Of a stretch of 20,622 bases of DNA, positions 9,029 to 17,429 are shown one piece after another. The notes beneath the pieces were generated by a model. The model was given only the letters and a program-made list of their open reading frames with translations. It was not told where the DNA came from and did not search any database. Position 1 is the stretch's first letter. Each line of letters opens with the position of its first letter. The translations under genes and the position numbers were made by a program. Origin of the DNA: Scytonema sp. UIC 10036 (GTDB lineage Bacteria > Cyanobacteriota > Cyanobacteriia > Cyanobacteriales > Nostocaceae); assembly GCF_009725235.1 (NCBI RefSeq), contig NZ_WJFC01000230.1, forward strand, positions 1 through 20,622, given 5' to 3'.

Positions 9029-12013
9029 CTACTCAGCCCCTTCAATAGGCGCAAAACCCTGACGTTGAATATTCTCCGTCACAGTACGCGGTTCCAGAAA
9101 TTGCAGTAAATAATCCGGACCCCCCGCCTTAGAACCAACACCAGAAAGTTTAAACCCGCCAAAAGGCTGTCGAGCCACAATAGCACCCGTAATCGTGCGA
9201 TTAATATACAAATTTCCCACCTCATACTCTTCCTGAGCCAACTGAATATGCGAAGGAGTTCTAGAATAAAGCCCTCCAGTCAAGGCATAGTTAGTCCCAT
9301 TAGCAACAGCCAAAGCCTCCTGAAAATTCTTCACCTTAATCACCGCCACAACAGGACCAAAAATTTCTTGTTGGGCAATGATGGCATTTGGAGCAACATC
9401 TGTAAAAATCACAGGACCGATGAAATACCCATTATCCGGTGCAGGCATTTCCAAAGCAACCTTTGCCTCAGCCTTACCTTTTTCAATATATTCCCGGATG
9501 CGATCGCGAGCATTAGCATCAATCACGGGACCAACTTGCGTGCTAGGGTACTCAGCAGGACCAATATTCAGAGATTTCGTCGCCTCTACAAACCGTTGTA
9601 CAAACGAATCATACACCGATTCCAGCACCACCACTCGCGAACAGGCAGAACATTTTTGTCCGCTATAACCAAACGCCGATTGTACTGTCCCAACTACAGC
9701 TTGGTCTAAATCAGCACTTTCATCCACTACGAGCGCATTCTTCCCACCCATCTCAGCAATAACACGCTTCATATGCTTTTGACCGGGCTTAAGAACTGCT
9801 GCTTCTGCGTATATTCTACAACCAACCTCCTGAGAACCAGTAAAAGCAATCACGTGAGTATCCGGGTGATTCACCAAATAAGCACCCACTTGAGAACCCT
9901 TCCCCGGCACATATTGATAAACACCCTTAGGTATTCCCGCCTCCACCAAAATTTCCGTTAGTTTCGCCGTAATGACAGAAGATGTTTCCGCAGGTTTCAA
10001 GAGAGTACAATTACCAGCAACCAGAGCAGCAACCGTCATGCCCGTTGCGATCGCCAGTGGGAAATTCCAAGGAGAAATCACCACAGCAATACCGCGAGGC
10101 TGATAAATATAACGATTGGTTTCCCCAGAAACATCGTAATTATAACCTTCATCTAACCGCTCCATTTCCAGAGCATAATAGCGACAAAAATCAATCGCTT
10201 CAGAAACCTCACCATCAGCTTCCCGCACTGGTTTTCCAACCTCCAAAACAATCCAAGCAGACAGTTCTGCACGGCGTTGTTCCATCAAATCCGCAGCTTT
10301 CCGCAATATGTCAGCCCGTTCTTTTGCAGGAGTTTTGCGCCAAGCAGGAAAAGCAGCCTTAGCCGCTTGCATAGCTTGTTCAGCTTGTTCAACACTCATC
10401 AACCCAATCTGACCAACCACCTCAGTAAAATTAGAAGGGTTAACAGAATCTATCACCTGTTGAGTGCTGACATACTCACCATTAATCAAAGGTAAATAAG
10501 TTTTACCAAGTTGCTCGCGCACGGATTGAAAAGCTTCACTCACTTCCTTTCTCTCCTCCTCCTCAGCAAAATCAGTATCCGCAGCACCTGCAAAACTTGC
10601 GTCTTCCTCTTTGCGACTTTGCGACTTTGCGTGAGACATTTCCACCAATGGCGGTGCAATCAACTCCTCCACTGGACGGTTCTCCATATTTTGTCTCAAA
10701 AAAGAACTATTAGCCGTATTCTCCAACAAACGACGAATCAGATACGCCATTCCCGGCAAAAGTTCCCCATAGGGACAGTAAACTCTCACCCGATATCCCC
10801 GATCGACCAAAGCCTTAGCTATTTTGTCACCCATACCATACAGAACTTGCATTTCAAAGCAACGGCGGGGGACATTTAAGGTTTCCGCGATCGCTATAGC
10901 CCGTGCTTGAGAACGCACGTTATGACTGCCAATAGCAGAATACACATATTGGTGATTTTGTAACAACAATTCAGTCAGTTGCTCAAAGTTAGCATCTGTC
11001 GCTGCTTTGTCATTATACACAGGTTGTTCCCAGTGTTTTTGAGAAGCTTTGATAGTTTCCTGGTCCCAATAAGCACCTTTCACCAAGCGGATTGTCACTG
11101 GGTAACCGCGCTGCTTAGCCCATGCAATCAAATCTTGCAGATCTTGCTTGCTATCGCGCAGGTAAGCTTGAATTGTGATGCCAATATCGGTTTGATTTCT
11201 AAACTCCTCTTCGAGCAAGATTTTTTTCAGGATGCTGAGAGTTAAGTCCTTGTAAGCGTACTGTTCCATGTCAAAGTGAACCGCAGCACCCAATTCCTGA
11301 GCACGACGTAAAAGAATGCGGATGCGCGAGCTTACCCGTTCCTCGCTACCCTTAGCATCAAGAGGATCAAACTGAGAATAAAACGCCGTTAGTTTGACAG
11401 AAACCTGGACTTTTGGCAAAGGTTCTCCATCAGCTAAGTCAATCGCAGGAACTGGTAACCAATTCTTAGATGCTTCCACCAGTTGTTGCATCAAGTCCAG
11501 ATACCGTTCCAAGTAAGACTGCGCTTCTGCTTCTGTAATGACTGCTTCACCCAGTAAATCTACGGTGAAAGCCATTTTTTCCTTCCGCAGTCGCTCGATA
11601 GTTTTCAGCGCCTGTTTAATATTTTCTCCAGAAATATATTTATGAGCTAATGTTTCTGTTGCTGTTGCAACAGTCGTAGCAGCAACTTGTCCCGGTACAG
11701 AATCAGGATTGGCAAAGTTAAGCATTCCCTTCAGGGCGGCTGGTAATTCTACCGACTCATCGCCCAAATATTCTTGTAAGTGCGCGGCAATTTCCGGTTT
11801 GCTGCGTAAAGCCGGAAGAGTATCAATAAAGCGGAATAACTGCACCCGTAACCCAGGATTGCTCATCGCCCAAGCCAGTAACTTGTCATCCCAGCGCATC
11901 TGATCCCGCAATGCAGCAAAGAACGAACGGCTTTCCTGGGTTGCAGCGAGCAGTTGCTTGGCGATTTCTTGGGTTTTAGCTTCGTAAGTACTGGTTTCTA
12001 CTTGTAAGACCAC
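9029..12013 (-). CDS. putA: Bifunctional proline dehydrogenase / L-glutamate-gamma-semialdehyde dehydrogenase
   Basis: The enzyme oxidises proline to P5C (FAD-dependent) and then glutamate semialdehyde to glutamate (NAD+-dependent). The N-terminal proline dehydrogenase barrel has VSVKLTAFYSQFDPLD, FDMEQYAYKD, TIRLVKGAYWDQE and LLPGMAYLIRRLLEN. A low-complexity linker covers residues about 457-490. The aldehyde dehydrogenase domain has SPWNFPLAI, FTGSQEVG, the general base Glu754 in EMGGKN and the nucleophile Cys788 in GQKCSAC; the spacing of 34 matches the family. There is no N-terminal DNA-binding domain, so it is not a PutA autorepressor. The GTG at 12013 is chosen because GGAG lies 10 bases upstream and homologs begin VxQVxTSTYEAK; a TTG at 12022 is the alternative. 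It lies 54 bp after the kinase-NACHT gene on the same strand, so co-transcription is possible. The symbol pruA is also used. Confidence 0.95.
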   Translation of the reverse strand: MVLQVETSTYEAKTQEIAKQLLAATQESRSFFAALRDQMRWDDKLLAWAMSNPGLRVQLFRFIDTLPALRSKPEIAAHLQEYLGDESVELPAALKGMLNFANPDSVPGQVAATTVATATETLAHKYISGENIKQALKTIERLRKEKMAFTVDLLGEAVITEAEAQSYLERYLDLMQQLVEASKNWLPVPAIDLADGEPLPKVQVSVKLTAFYSQFDPLDAKGSEERVSSRIRILLRRAQELGAAVHFDMEQYAYKDLTLSILKKILLEEEFRNQTDIGITIQAYLRDSKQDLQDLIAWAKQRGYPVTIRLVKGAYWDQETIKASQKHWEQPVYNDKAATDANFEQLTELLLQNHQYVYSAIGSHNVRSQARAIAIAETLNVPRRCFEMQVLYGMGDKIAKALVDRGYRVRVYCPYGELLPGMAYLIRRLLENTANSSFLRQNMENRPVEELIAPPLVEMSHAKSQSRKEEDASFAGAADTDFAEEEERKEVSEAFQSVREQLGKTYLPLINGEYVSTQQVIDSVNPSNFTEVVGQIGLMSVEQAEQAMQAAKAAFPAWRKTPAKERADILRKAADLMEQRRAELSAWIVLEVGKPVREADGEVSEAIDFCRYYALEMERLDEGYNYDVSGETNRYIYQPRGIAVVISPWNFPLAIATGMTVAALVAGNCTLLKPAETSSVITAKLTEILVEAGIPKGVYQYVPGKGSQVGAYLVNHPDTHVIAFTGSQEVGCRIYAEAAVLKPGQKHMKRVIAEMGGKNALVVDESADLDQAVVGTVQSAFGYSGQKCSACSRVVVLESVYDSFVQRFVEATKSLNIGPAEYPSTQVGPVIDANARDRIREYIEKGKAEAKVALEMPAPDNGYFIGPVIFTDVAPNAIIAQQEIFGPVVAVIKVKNFQEALAVANGTNYALTGGLYSRTPSHIQLAQEEYEVGNLYINRTITGAIVARQPFGGFKLSGVGSKAGGPDYLLQFLEPRTVTENIQRQGFAPIEGAE
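10601..10637. repeat. CTTTGCGACTTTGCG tandem insert in the PRODH-ALDH linker
   Basis: Tandem TTTGCGAC units preceded by CTTCCTC form a typical cyanobacterial filler repeat. In frame it encodes SHAKSQSRKEED, residues about 460-471, between the two catalytic domains of the proline-degradation enzyme. Confidence 0.75.
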
Positions 12014-12067
12014 TGATAACAAACTCCATTAAGAAGATAAGGCTATGTATTATAAAGCCTGTGTCTT

Positions 12068-14848
12068 CTATTGTGGCTTGTAGAATGTGCTACCACCAGA
12101 CATCAAAGAACAATTCTTTTGAGCAAAATGTTCTATTAGCAAGCGATGGATGAAGATATAACCACCACCAACTTTTTGTAAAAAGATACGTTCGGTAGCA
12201 TAATCTAGAAAACGGGCATAGTTCCAAGGAATATAGCCATTAAAGTAGAGTATCACCCGTAAAATCAGGTGTTTTACACAAGCTTCGCCACCCCCAGCGG
12301 CAACTCCAAACAATAAACCAAAAATTCCCCAAACCCATATCCGCCAGTGCAATGTCATTGCCGCTAAGCTCAGTAGGAAAAATCCAATTAAACCGAAAAA
12401 AATTGCATTTTTTGCGGATTGTCTAATTCCTTGATTGGGAACAGATAGGGTTTGGATACTGGGACTAGTCAAACCACGAATGAGAACATAAATGAATCCC
12501 AAACAAAGACTAAAAACTATACCACGTATCCATCCGGAAATGGGAAGATTTTCTACATAATAATTTACAATACTTTGTATATCTAATGATATATATAATG
12601 TTGCAGAACTTAGCTTTAATAGCAGCCCAAAAAGAAATACCCAAACCATCCCAAGGATTAAACTATTGCTGGCATTTTTCCAAGACCATTTTAAAGTTTC
12701 TACAGGATTAATGCGATTGAATCCAAAAATCAGCCCAAAAAATACGGTTGTAAAAATCACGGCTAATACAACTCGATTGCTAGGTATTAATAAGAAAGCT
12801 ATTTGCAATCCAAGTAATATAAAAACGAACAAAACATTCATCATATAAATGCCTCTTTGCCAAGGCTTTTGCAACCAGCTAGGCTGCATGCGTTCGATAA
12901 AAAATACTGTTTGTGACTGTGTTTTTAATCTTTGTGCCAACCAACTCAACCAGTAAATAACTTGCTCATTAGAATACAATCTTCTTGACATCCGGCGCTC
13001 TAGCATTCTTTGAATATACTTATCAAATAAATGCTGGCGGCGTTCTTCCAAACTCATTACCGGCATATCTGTCATCGACATCCTTTGATAAGCGAGAGTC
13101 ATAATGCTTAGGAGCAAGGGTGATTTGGCTAACTCTTGAATTGTTGTATCGCTTTGGAGTGCGGTTTGTACTACAGCAAGTTCGGAACCTGCATTTTGTA
13201 AATATTGCTGAATTTGTTCTAAAGTCAGTGGTTGGATAAAAACAGAACGTTGAAAGCGGAAACGATTGGATAGAGCTTCATAATCTTTGATACGACTGCA
13301 AACAACGATTTCTGTTTCACCATATTCCTGGCAGAATTTATTAATCGCTTCCACACAAATATCTCGAATTTCAGCCAGAACTTCATCCAAACCATCTAGT
13401 AATAGCAGTAATTGTTGATTCTTAATCCATGTTTTGCCAATTTCCTTTGACACTTGATATTTAGAATTAAGTTCTTGCACCAGCCAATCAGCAATTGTAA
13501 CCTTTTCTTTTGTCCATGCTGAAAGGTTAAAGACAACTGGAATGGGTTGGTTGATATCTAATTCTGCTTCTTGCAGTAAATCGCGAGCCAGTTCAAGAAG
13601 TGTTGTTGTTTTACCAGAACCGGGTTCGCCTAAAATTAACAGCGATCGCCCAGTTCCCATCTGTTGGAATAAATCGCGTATTTTAGTGTTTTTAGGTAAA
13701 GGTTGCCTAGCTTGTGCGGGAGTTTCCCACAGCATACCCCAAGGACGATCTAGAGCATCAAAGCGATTTTCCAAGCCCAGTTCAATCAGAGCAACTCCAT
13801 GTAAAGAAGTTTCTAAAACTCCTTTTACCCAGTAATTTTTGACTTTGTTCAGTAATATTTGGCGGTTGCGATACTCCTGGTTGTTAGAAGGAATCTTTGT
13901 TCTGAGTGTTTTTGTAGTGGGGATGAGGGATTGGGTGTCAGCGAGTGGTGAGTAACTATCATAGTTCGCTCTTTCGCTATTGTGTAGAGACTTCCCAATC
14001 CCCAATACCCAGTCCCCAGTCCCCATGTCTTGTGAATATAAATCGGCTAACATAGCTTTGGCATTTGGATAGCGATCGCGTAGATGGGATTGAATCGCCC
14101 GATCCAAAACATCTGCCAAGTGATTGCTAATATTAACTTCTGTACGCCAAATGAGATCACCCGTTTCAGGATTTGTTTTCCAATCTTGGGGGCGCTTACC
14201 TGTGAGCAAATAAATTCCTGTCAACCCCAAACTATAGAGATCGCTAGAATAAACTGGTTTCCCTGCGGCTTGTTCTGGCGGCATAAAACCTGGAGTTCCA
14301 ACTACAATAGATTTAGTTATTTCCTGTTGAACATCCACTACAGTCGCCATCATTTCCTTAGCAACACCAAAATCAATTAAAACAGGTTTACCATCTCGTT
14401 TTCTCCAAATAATATTACTAGGCTTGATATCTCGGTGAATAACTCCTTTTGTATGAATATAATCCAAAACTGGTAGAAGACTTACTAGCAATTCCCTAAC
14501 TAAACTCTCACTAAAAAGCCCTTCCTGTTGAACTTTTTGACTTAAAGTCAAACCTTCAACTCGTTCCTGAACCAAGTAAAAATTCTTGTTTTCTACAAAA
14601 TAAGCATACAACCTGGGTATTTGTTCGTGTCCCTCACCCAGTTCCTCTAAAATCGCTGCTTCTCTGCCAAAGCGTTCTTGAATCAGTTGACAAACACGGG
14701 GATTGTGCGTCACAGGTTTGAGTTGCTTGATGACACAGATACGACGGGAGGGCAAATAGGTGTCTTCCGCCAGAAAAGTCTCGCCAAACCCACCTCCTCC
14801 CAACGCACGAATAACTTGATAGCGATTGTTAAGTAGCGCTAGTGCCAT
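12068..14848 (-). CDS. Ser/Thr protein kinase - NACHT NTPase - transmembrane fusion
   Basis: A 926-residue protein. Residues about 10-270 form a eukaryotic-type kinase: glycine loop GGGGFGET, Lys41, HRD at 138-140 (Asp140) and DFG at 159-161. All catalytic residues are present, with an activation-loop GTPGFMPPEQ. A low-complexity linker follows at about 275-285. Residues about 400-620 form a NACHT-type P-loop domain with Walker A GEPGSGKTTT (Lys413), Walker B LLLLDGLDEV (Asp485-Glu489) and a KSPLLLSIMTLAY helical part. About five hydrophobic segments then lie between residues about 670 and 860, ending in a soluble tail with FIHRLLIEHFAQ. NACHT-containing STAND NTPases usually sense a signal and oligomerise; several bacterial ones act in phage defence. 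Defence, signalling or a cell-death role cannot be separated from sequence. A 7-bp palindrome lies just upstream. Confidence 0.9.
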   Translation of the reverse strand: MALALLNNRYQVIRALGGGGFGETFLAEDTYLPSRRICVIKQLKPVTHNPRVCQLIQERFGREAAILEELGEGHEQIPRLYAYFVENKNFYLVQERVEGLTLSQKVQQEGLFSESLVRELLVSLLPVLDYIHTKGVIHRDIKPSNIIWRKRDGKPVLIDFGVAKEMMATVVDVQQEITKSIVVGTPGFMPPEQAAGKPVYSSDLYSLGLTGIYLLTGKRPQDWKTNPETGDLIWRTEVNISNHLADVLDRAIQSHLRDRYPNAKAMLADLYSQDMGTGDWVLGIGKSLHNSERANYDSYSPLADTQSLIPTTKTLRTKIPSNNQEYRNRQILLNKVKNYWVKGVLETSLHGVALIELGLENRFDALDRPWGMLWETPAQARQPLPKNTKIRDLFQQMGTGRSLLILGEPGSGKTTTLLELARDLLQEAELDINQPIPVVFNLSAWTKEKVTIADWLVQELNSKYQVSKEIGKTWIKNQQLLLLLDGLDEVLAEIRDICVEAINKFCQEYGETEIVVCSRIKDYEALSNRFRFQRSVFIQPLTLEQIQQYLQNAGSELAVVQTALQSDTTIQELAKSPLLLSIMTLAYQRMSMTDMPVMSLEERRQHLFDKYIQRMLERRMSRRLYSNEQVIYWLSWLAQRLKTQSQTVFFIERMQPSWLQKPWQRGIYMMNVLFVFILLGLQIAFLLIPSNRVVLAVIFTTVFFGLIFGFNRINPVETLKWSWKNASNSLILGMVWVFLFGLLLKLSSATLYISLDIQSIVNYYVENLPISGWIRGIVFSLCLGFIYVLIRGLTSPSIQTLSVPNQGIRQSAKNAIFFGLIGFFLLSLAAMTLHWRIWVWGIFGLLFGVAAGGGEACVKHLILRVILYFNGYIPWNYARFLDYATERIFLQKVGGGYIFIHRLLIEHFAQKNCSLMSGGSTFYKPQ
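13993..14026. repeat. GGGGACTGGG/TATTGGGGATTGGG insert in the kinase-NACHT linker
   Basis: Tandem GGGGACT/GGGTATT/GGGGATT heptamer-like units on the minus strand encode MGTGDWVLGIGK, residues about 275-285, directly after the kinase domain and before the NACHT part. Confidence 0.75.
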
Positions 14849-14870
14849 CTAACTTTTGCTCATGACAGGT

Positions 14871-14893
14871 GTTATGATTTACACCATCATAAC
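14871..14893. promoter_or_regulatory. Palindrome upstream of the kinase-NACHT gene
   Basis: GTTATGA and TCATAAC form a perfect inverted repeat with a 9-base spacer, 22 bp upstream of the ATG at 14848. Size and place fit a dimeric repressor's operator, but a chance palindrome in AT-rich DNA is possible. Confidence 0.3.
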
Positions 14894-14958
14894 CAATCTC
14901 TAACGAGCCTTTTCATCTTCGGCATGGTAAGCAAAAGTCTTCATACCACTCCTGTTCA

Positions 14959-15333
14959 TCAGTAAAGCGTATACGTATGGGGTAAATGAACAATTTGGTC
15001 TTGATACTCATTTACAAAAGCAGCTTCAGCAATAAAAACCAACTCATCAATATTTTGCCCCATGCTTAATTTAGGATTGAGAATAAAAATGCCAGGAACA
15101 TGACGATTTTGGGCAATGTGTTCGTCTAGATGAACGGGCATTGATGTACGATTATTAGTCACTAAGACAAAGCCATATTCTTCACACCAAAGTAAGATCT
15201 CTGGATCTAATGTTCCTTTTGCAGGGGTGTTTGGTTCACCAACTATCCAGACTATTAAATTGGCATTAAGTCGTGTGAGTTGAGTTTTATAGCTAGGGTC
15301 TACATTCTCGTCAAGCAGATAATTGAGTGTCAT
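14959..15333 (-). CDS. DUF5615 PIN-like protein (toxin-like), cassette copy 1
   Basis: A 124-residue member of the DUF5615 (COG4634, Mut7-C/PIN-like) family, predicted in published toxin-antitoxin surveys to be the nuclease partner of DUF433 proteins. Visible features are YLLDENVDPSYK at the N-terminus (the acidic pair usual for the family), TLDPEILLWCEEYGFVLVTN in the middle, and HVPGIFILNP then DELVFIAEAAF near the end. The segment after LVT is NNRTSMP, without the Asp seen in many PIN-like proteins. It overlaps the 3' end of the upstream DUF433 gene by 23 bp, which implies translational coupling. The C-terminus (TYTLY) differs from the other two copies. Confidence 0.85.
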   Translation of the reverse strand: MTLNYLLDENVDPSYKTQLTRLNANLIVWIVGEPNTPAKGTLDPEILLWCEEYGFVLVTNNRTSMPVHLDEHIAQNRHVPGIFILNPKLSMGQNIDELVFIAEAAFVNEYQDQIVHLPHTYTLY

Positions 15334-15661
15334 TGACTTGATTGTTTTCTTTTTGTTCTGCTCTTAGTTTCCGCATACGAATTGCAGCAGGTGAGGGATT
15401 GAGGTGTTGCGCTTTAACTTGCTGGTGATTCCACTCTAACCAGTCAGCTATATACTTGCTCACAAATTCTTTATTATGTAGATAGTAGAGAATCGTAGCG
15501 TATACCTGTTCTAAGGTAAGGGATGGATAAGTTTGAGCAATCTCTTCTGGAGTACGGGCGCGATGAATGAAATCATAAAGGACAGTTTCAATACCTACTC
15601 TAGTACCTTTCAGACGAATATCATTAGGCATAAGGAAATCAAAATAGTCTTCTATTTGCAT
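15311..15661 (-). CDS. DUF433 antitoxin-like protein, cassette copy 1
   Basis: A 116-residue DUF433 (COG2442) protein. It starts MQIEDYFDFLMPNDIRLKGT, then has RVGIETVLYDFIHRARTPEE, and a helix-turn-helix-like part YPSLTLEQVYATILYYLHNK. The tail is basic and polar. DUF433 proteins are predicted DNA-binding antitoxins of DUF5615 toxins. The order antitoxin-first with a 23-bp overlap onto the partner supports this. It differs more from copies 2 and 3 than they do from each other (for example FLMPND here against FQRPDD in both others). Confidence 0.85.
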   Translation of the reverse strand: MQIEDYFDFLMPNDIRLKGTRVGIETVLYDFIHRARTPEEIAQTYPSLTLEQVYATILYYLHNKEFVSKYIADWLEWNHQQVKAQHLNPSPAAIRMRKLRAEQKENNQVNDTQLSA

Positions 15662-15774
15662 AGGTTATTAGATGGAAAGAGGAGGATAAAGATACTATCA
15701 CTCTAGCATTTTTACTGGCAAGAGTTCTGAGAAAAGCAAGAGGATATCATCTAAGTTGATTTTTTGATATTACT

Positions 15775-15955
15775 TTAAGGTAAAGGGAAATGAACAATTT
15801 TGTCTTGATACTCAACTTCAAAAGATACCTCTGCAATTAAGATTAACTCATCAACAGTTTTACCAATAGTTAATTTATCATTTAATATCAAAATTCCAGG
15901 ATTGACGTTGATAAACCTTATCAACATTTTCATCAAAAAGATATTTGAGAGCCAT
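15775..15955 (-). pseudogene. DUF5615 PIN-like gene with internal deletion, cassette copy 2
   Basis: The ATG at 15955 opens MALKYLFDENVDKVYQ, matching the N-terminus of copies 1 and 3. The next bases jump to the C-terminal part, which reads NDKLTIGKTVDELILIAE and ends FPLP in a different frame. About 60 codons of the centre are gone and the junction shifts the frame, so translation stops after about 25 residues. The remaining parts align well with copy 3, so this was once a full gene. Its DUF433 partner is intact and still overlaps the start by 23 bp. Confidence 0.85.
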
Positions 15956-16283
15956 GTGTTTTTTTCTTTGCCTCTCGTTCGGCTTTAAGTTTCATAAGCT
16001 TAACAACAACTGGCGAAGGATTGCGCCGTTGTTCTTCTCGCATTCTATGGCTCCATTCCAACCAATTACTTATGTAGGCACTAACTGCTTCTTTATTATG
16101 TAGGTAATGAAGTATGGTAGCATAGACCTGTTCTAAAGTGACCGATGGATAGCTTTTGACAATTGCCTCTGGAGTCCGACAACGATGTATAAAATCATAA
16201 AGGATCGTTTCAATTCCTACCCTTGTGCCTTTCAGCCGAATATCATCAGGACGTTGAAAATCGAAGTAATCTTCTAATTGCAT
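15933..16283 (-). CDS. DUF433 antitoxin-like protein, cassette copy 2 (partner destroyed)
   Basis: A 116-residue protein starting MQLEDYFDFQRPDDIRLKGT and followed by RVGIETILYDFIHRCRTPE and YPSVTLEQVYATILHYLHNK, with a basic tail rich in Arg and Lys. It is nearly the same as copy 3, and the similarity continues about 110 bp upstream of the start, so copies 2 and 3 derive from one duplication. The frame is intact although the toxin-like partner has lost its centre. It could remain as a stand-alone regulator or anti-addiction antitoxin; this is inference. Confidence 0.85.
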   Translation of the reverse strand: MQLEDYFDFQRPDDIRLKGTRVGIETILYDFIHRCRTPEAIVKSYPSVTLEQVYATILHYLHNKEAVSAYISNWLEWSHRMREEQRRNPSPVVVKLMKLKAEREAKKKTHGSQISF

Positions 16284-16396
16284 AACTCACCTCATTCCAT
16301 AACAACCATCTTAATATACTTATATTCACTCTCCATCCATTTCTCTGCGTTCTGGTGCGGTTCAATAATTTTTCCATTTAACACCTGAAAACCTTA
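16284..16396. repeat. Upstream segment shared with cassette copy 3
   Basis: This segment aligns with 18121-18230. Shared blocks include CCTCATTCCATAACA, the pyrimidine-rich CACTCTCCATCCATT region, and GCGGTTCAATAATTTTTCC followed by ATTTAAC. It marks the edge of the duplicated unit and probably holds the cassette promoter. Confidence 0.75.
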
Positions 16397-16931
16397 CCTG
16401 GACTTACGCAACTTCCTTCAACGGCATTTTGGGTATTTCACACGTTGTAGATCCCCCCAACCCCCCTTAGAAAGGCTTACAAAGGTAGGTATTTTGTATT
16501 CAGTTATTTTTTTACTGTTTCAGCGGATGTTTAAACCCTGAAATAACCAAACTACGTTACACATTGAGAATTTTCTCAACTATTTTCGAGATTTCAAAAA
16601 ACCTACCCTCGAAAGGTGGCAGGGTGTGGGAGGGGCGATCGCACTTACAAATTGTGTAGTAAATAAAGTACTGCGGGAGCAGTCTTTACTGGCACTGAGG
16701 GTTGCTTTTGATTGTAAGCGCGGATAAACGTGGGGAAAAACTATATACTAAAATTCTTCTAAACTACCTTCCCAACAAATAAATTCTCTAGTTTTCGCAT
16801 TATAAACTAGAGTTTGAATTAGAAATTTAGAAAAAAGTTTTTTAGTGGTATAAAAAACTTTAAGAATTCATACCATCTGTCTTGGTAATACTTTTACAAA
16901 CGATCCCAATCTAAAAGTTTCTGAAGTAAGT
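16397..16931. other. Gene-free stretch with interspersed repeats
   Basis: No gene is supported here. The stretch holds GGACTTACGCAAC at about 16402 (an insertion-sequence-end-like motif), a C-run repeat GATCCCCCCAACCCCCCTTAG at about 16449, a GTGGCAGGGTGTGGGAGGGG repeat with a HIP1 site at about 16616-16643, and AT-rich DNA up to the MITE. A short minus-strand open stretch ending in CWEGSLEEF near 16753 may be the end of a lost gene, but I do not recognise it. Confidence 0.5.
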
Positions 16932-17427
16932 ACTATATGTTCGCTCATTCTTAAACAGCAAGATTTAATTAGGGCTTGCTGAATACAATCAGAAGGTAGG
17001 ACAGATAAGGGTTTCAATCCTTTTTTAGTCAAACAAGTGCAAGTTTATAACATATATAGTCTCAAAAACCTTGTATTTTCGTCGGTGATCGCTGGGTAAA
17101 TTGCGAAACTAAGAGACGAAAGTCCCATTTTGCAAGCTGTGTGGCTTCTATATTCACGCTTGTTCGACTTTTTCAGCAAGCCCTAATTAAGCCTTACAGG
17201 GCTTATAATCCATGTGCTGCAATCGATTCAGGCATTTTTATCTCCCACAGACCTTTTGGGCATTGTATGACTTATGCATCCCTATGCCTTAAATAAACGC
17301 CTCTGAAAGCCTTCTTTGATGGTCATAAATTTGACTGATGAATAAAGGCTTACTTAAAAATCTCCTTTTTCCTTTTGCATTAAAGCTTTAATTTCCCTTC
17401 ATCTCTCGAAATAAGCGAACGTACAGT
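16932..17427 (-). mobile_element. MITE A, copy 1, interrupted by MITE B
   Basis: The ends are ACTATATGTTCGCTCATT and the inverted AAGCGAACGTACAGT. The reverse complement aligns along its whole length with the element at 18985-19262, for example in CCCTGTAAGGCTTAATT and in the GAATGAGCGAAC end. Total length is 496 bp; removing the 214-bp nested element plus its 4-bp duplication leaves 278 bp, exactly the length of the other copy. No transposase frame is present, so it is non-autonomous. The right end stops 2 bp before the stop codon of the DUF5615 gene of copy 3. A clear target duplication was not found for this copy. Confidence 0.85.
16971..17184. mobile_element. MITE B nested in MITE A
   Basis: A 214-bp element with perfect 13-bp terminal inverted repeats (AGGGCTTGCTGAA / TTCAGCAAGCCCT), flanked by direct AATT. 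Deleting it plus one AATT restores the uninterrupted MITE A sequence (GATTTAATTAAGCC) seen in the copy at 18985-19262. It has no coding capacity. The ends look like those of cyanobacterial insertion sequences, but I cannot assign the parent family with certainty. Confidence 0.88.
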
Positions 17428-17429
17428 AA

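Noticed and set aside
9248..11903. Many plus-strand open frames opposite the proline-degradation gene
   Set aside because: The minus strand encodes a clear full-length bifunctional enzyme with all motifs; these are shadows.
16753..16931. Possible gene end on the minus strand (reads ...YNAKTREFICWEGSLEEF then stop)
   Set aside because: It is broken by stops a little upstream, has no recognisable family and lies in AT-rich DNA; mentioned only in the gene-free stretch.
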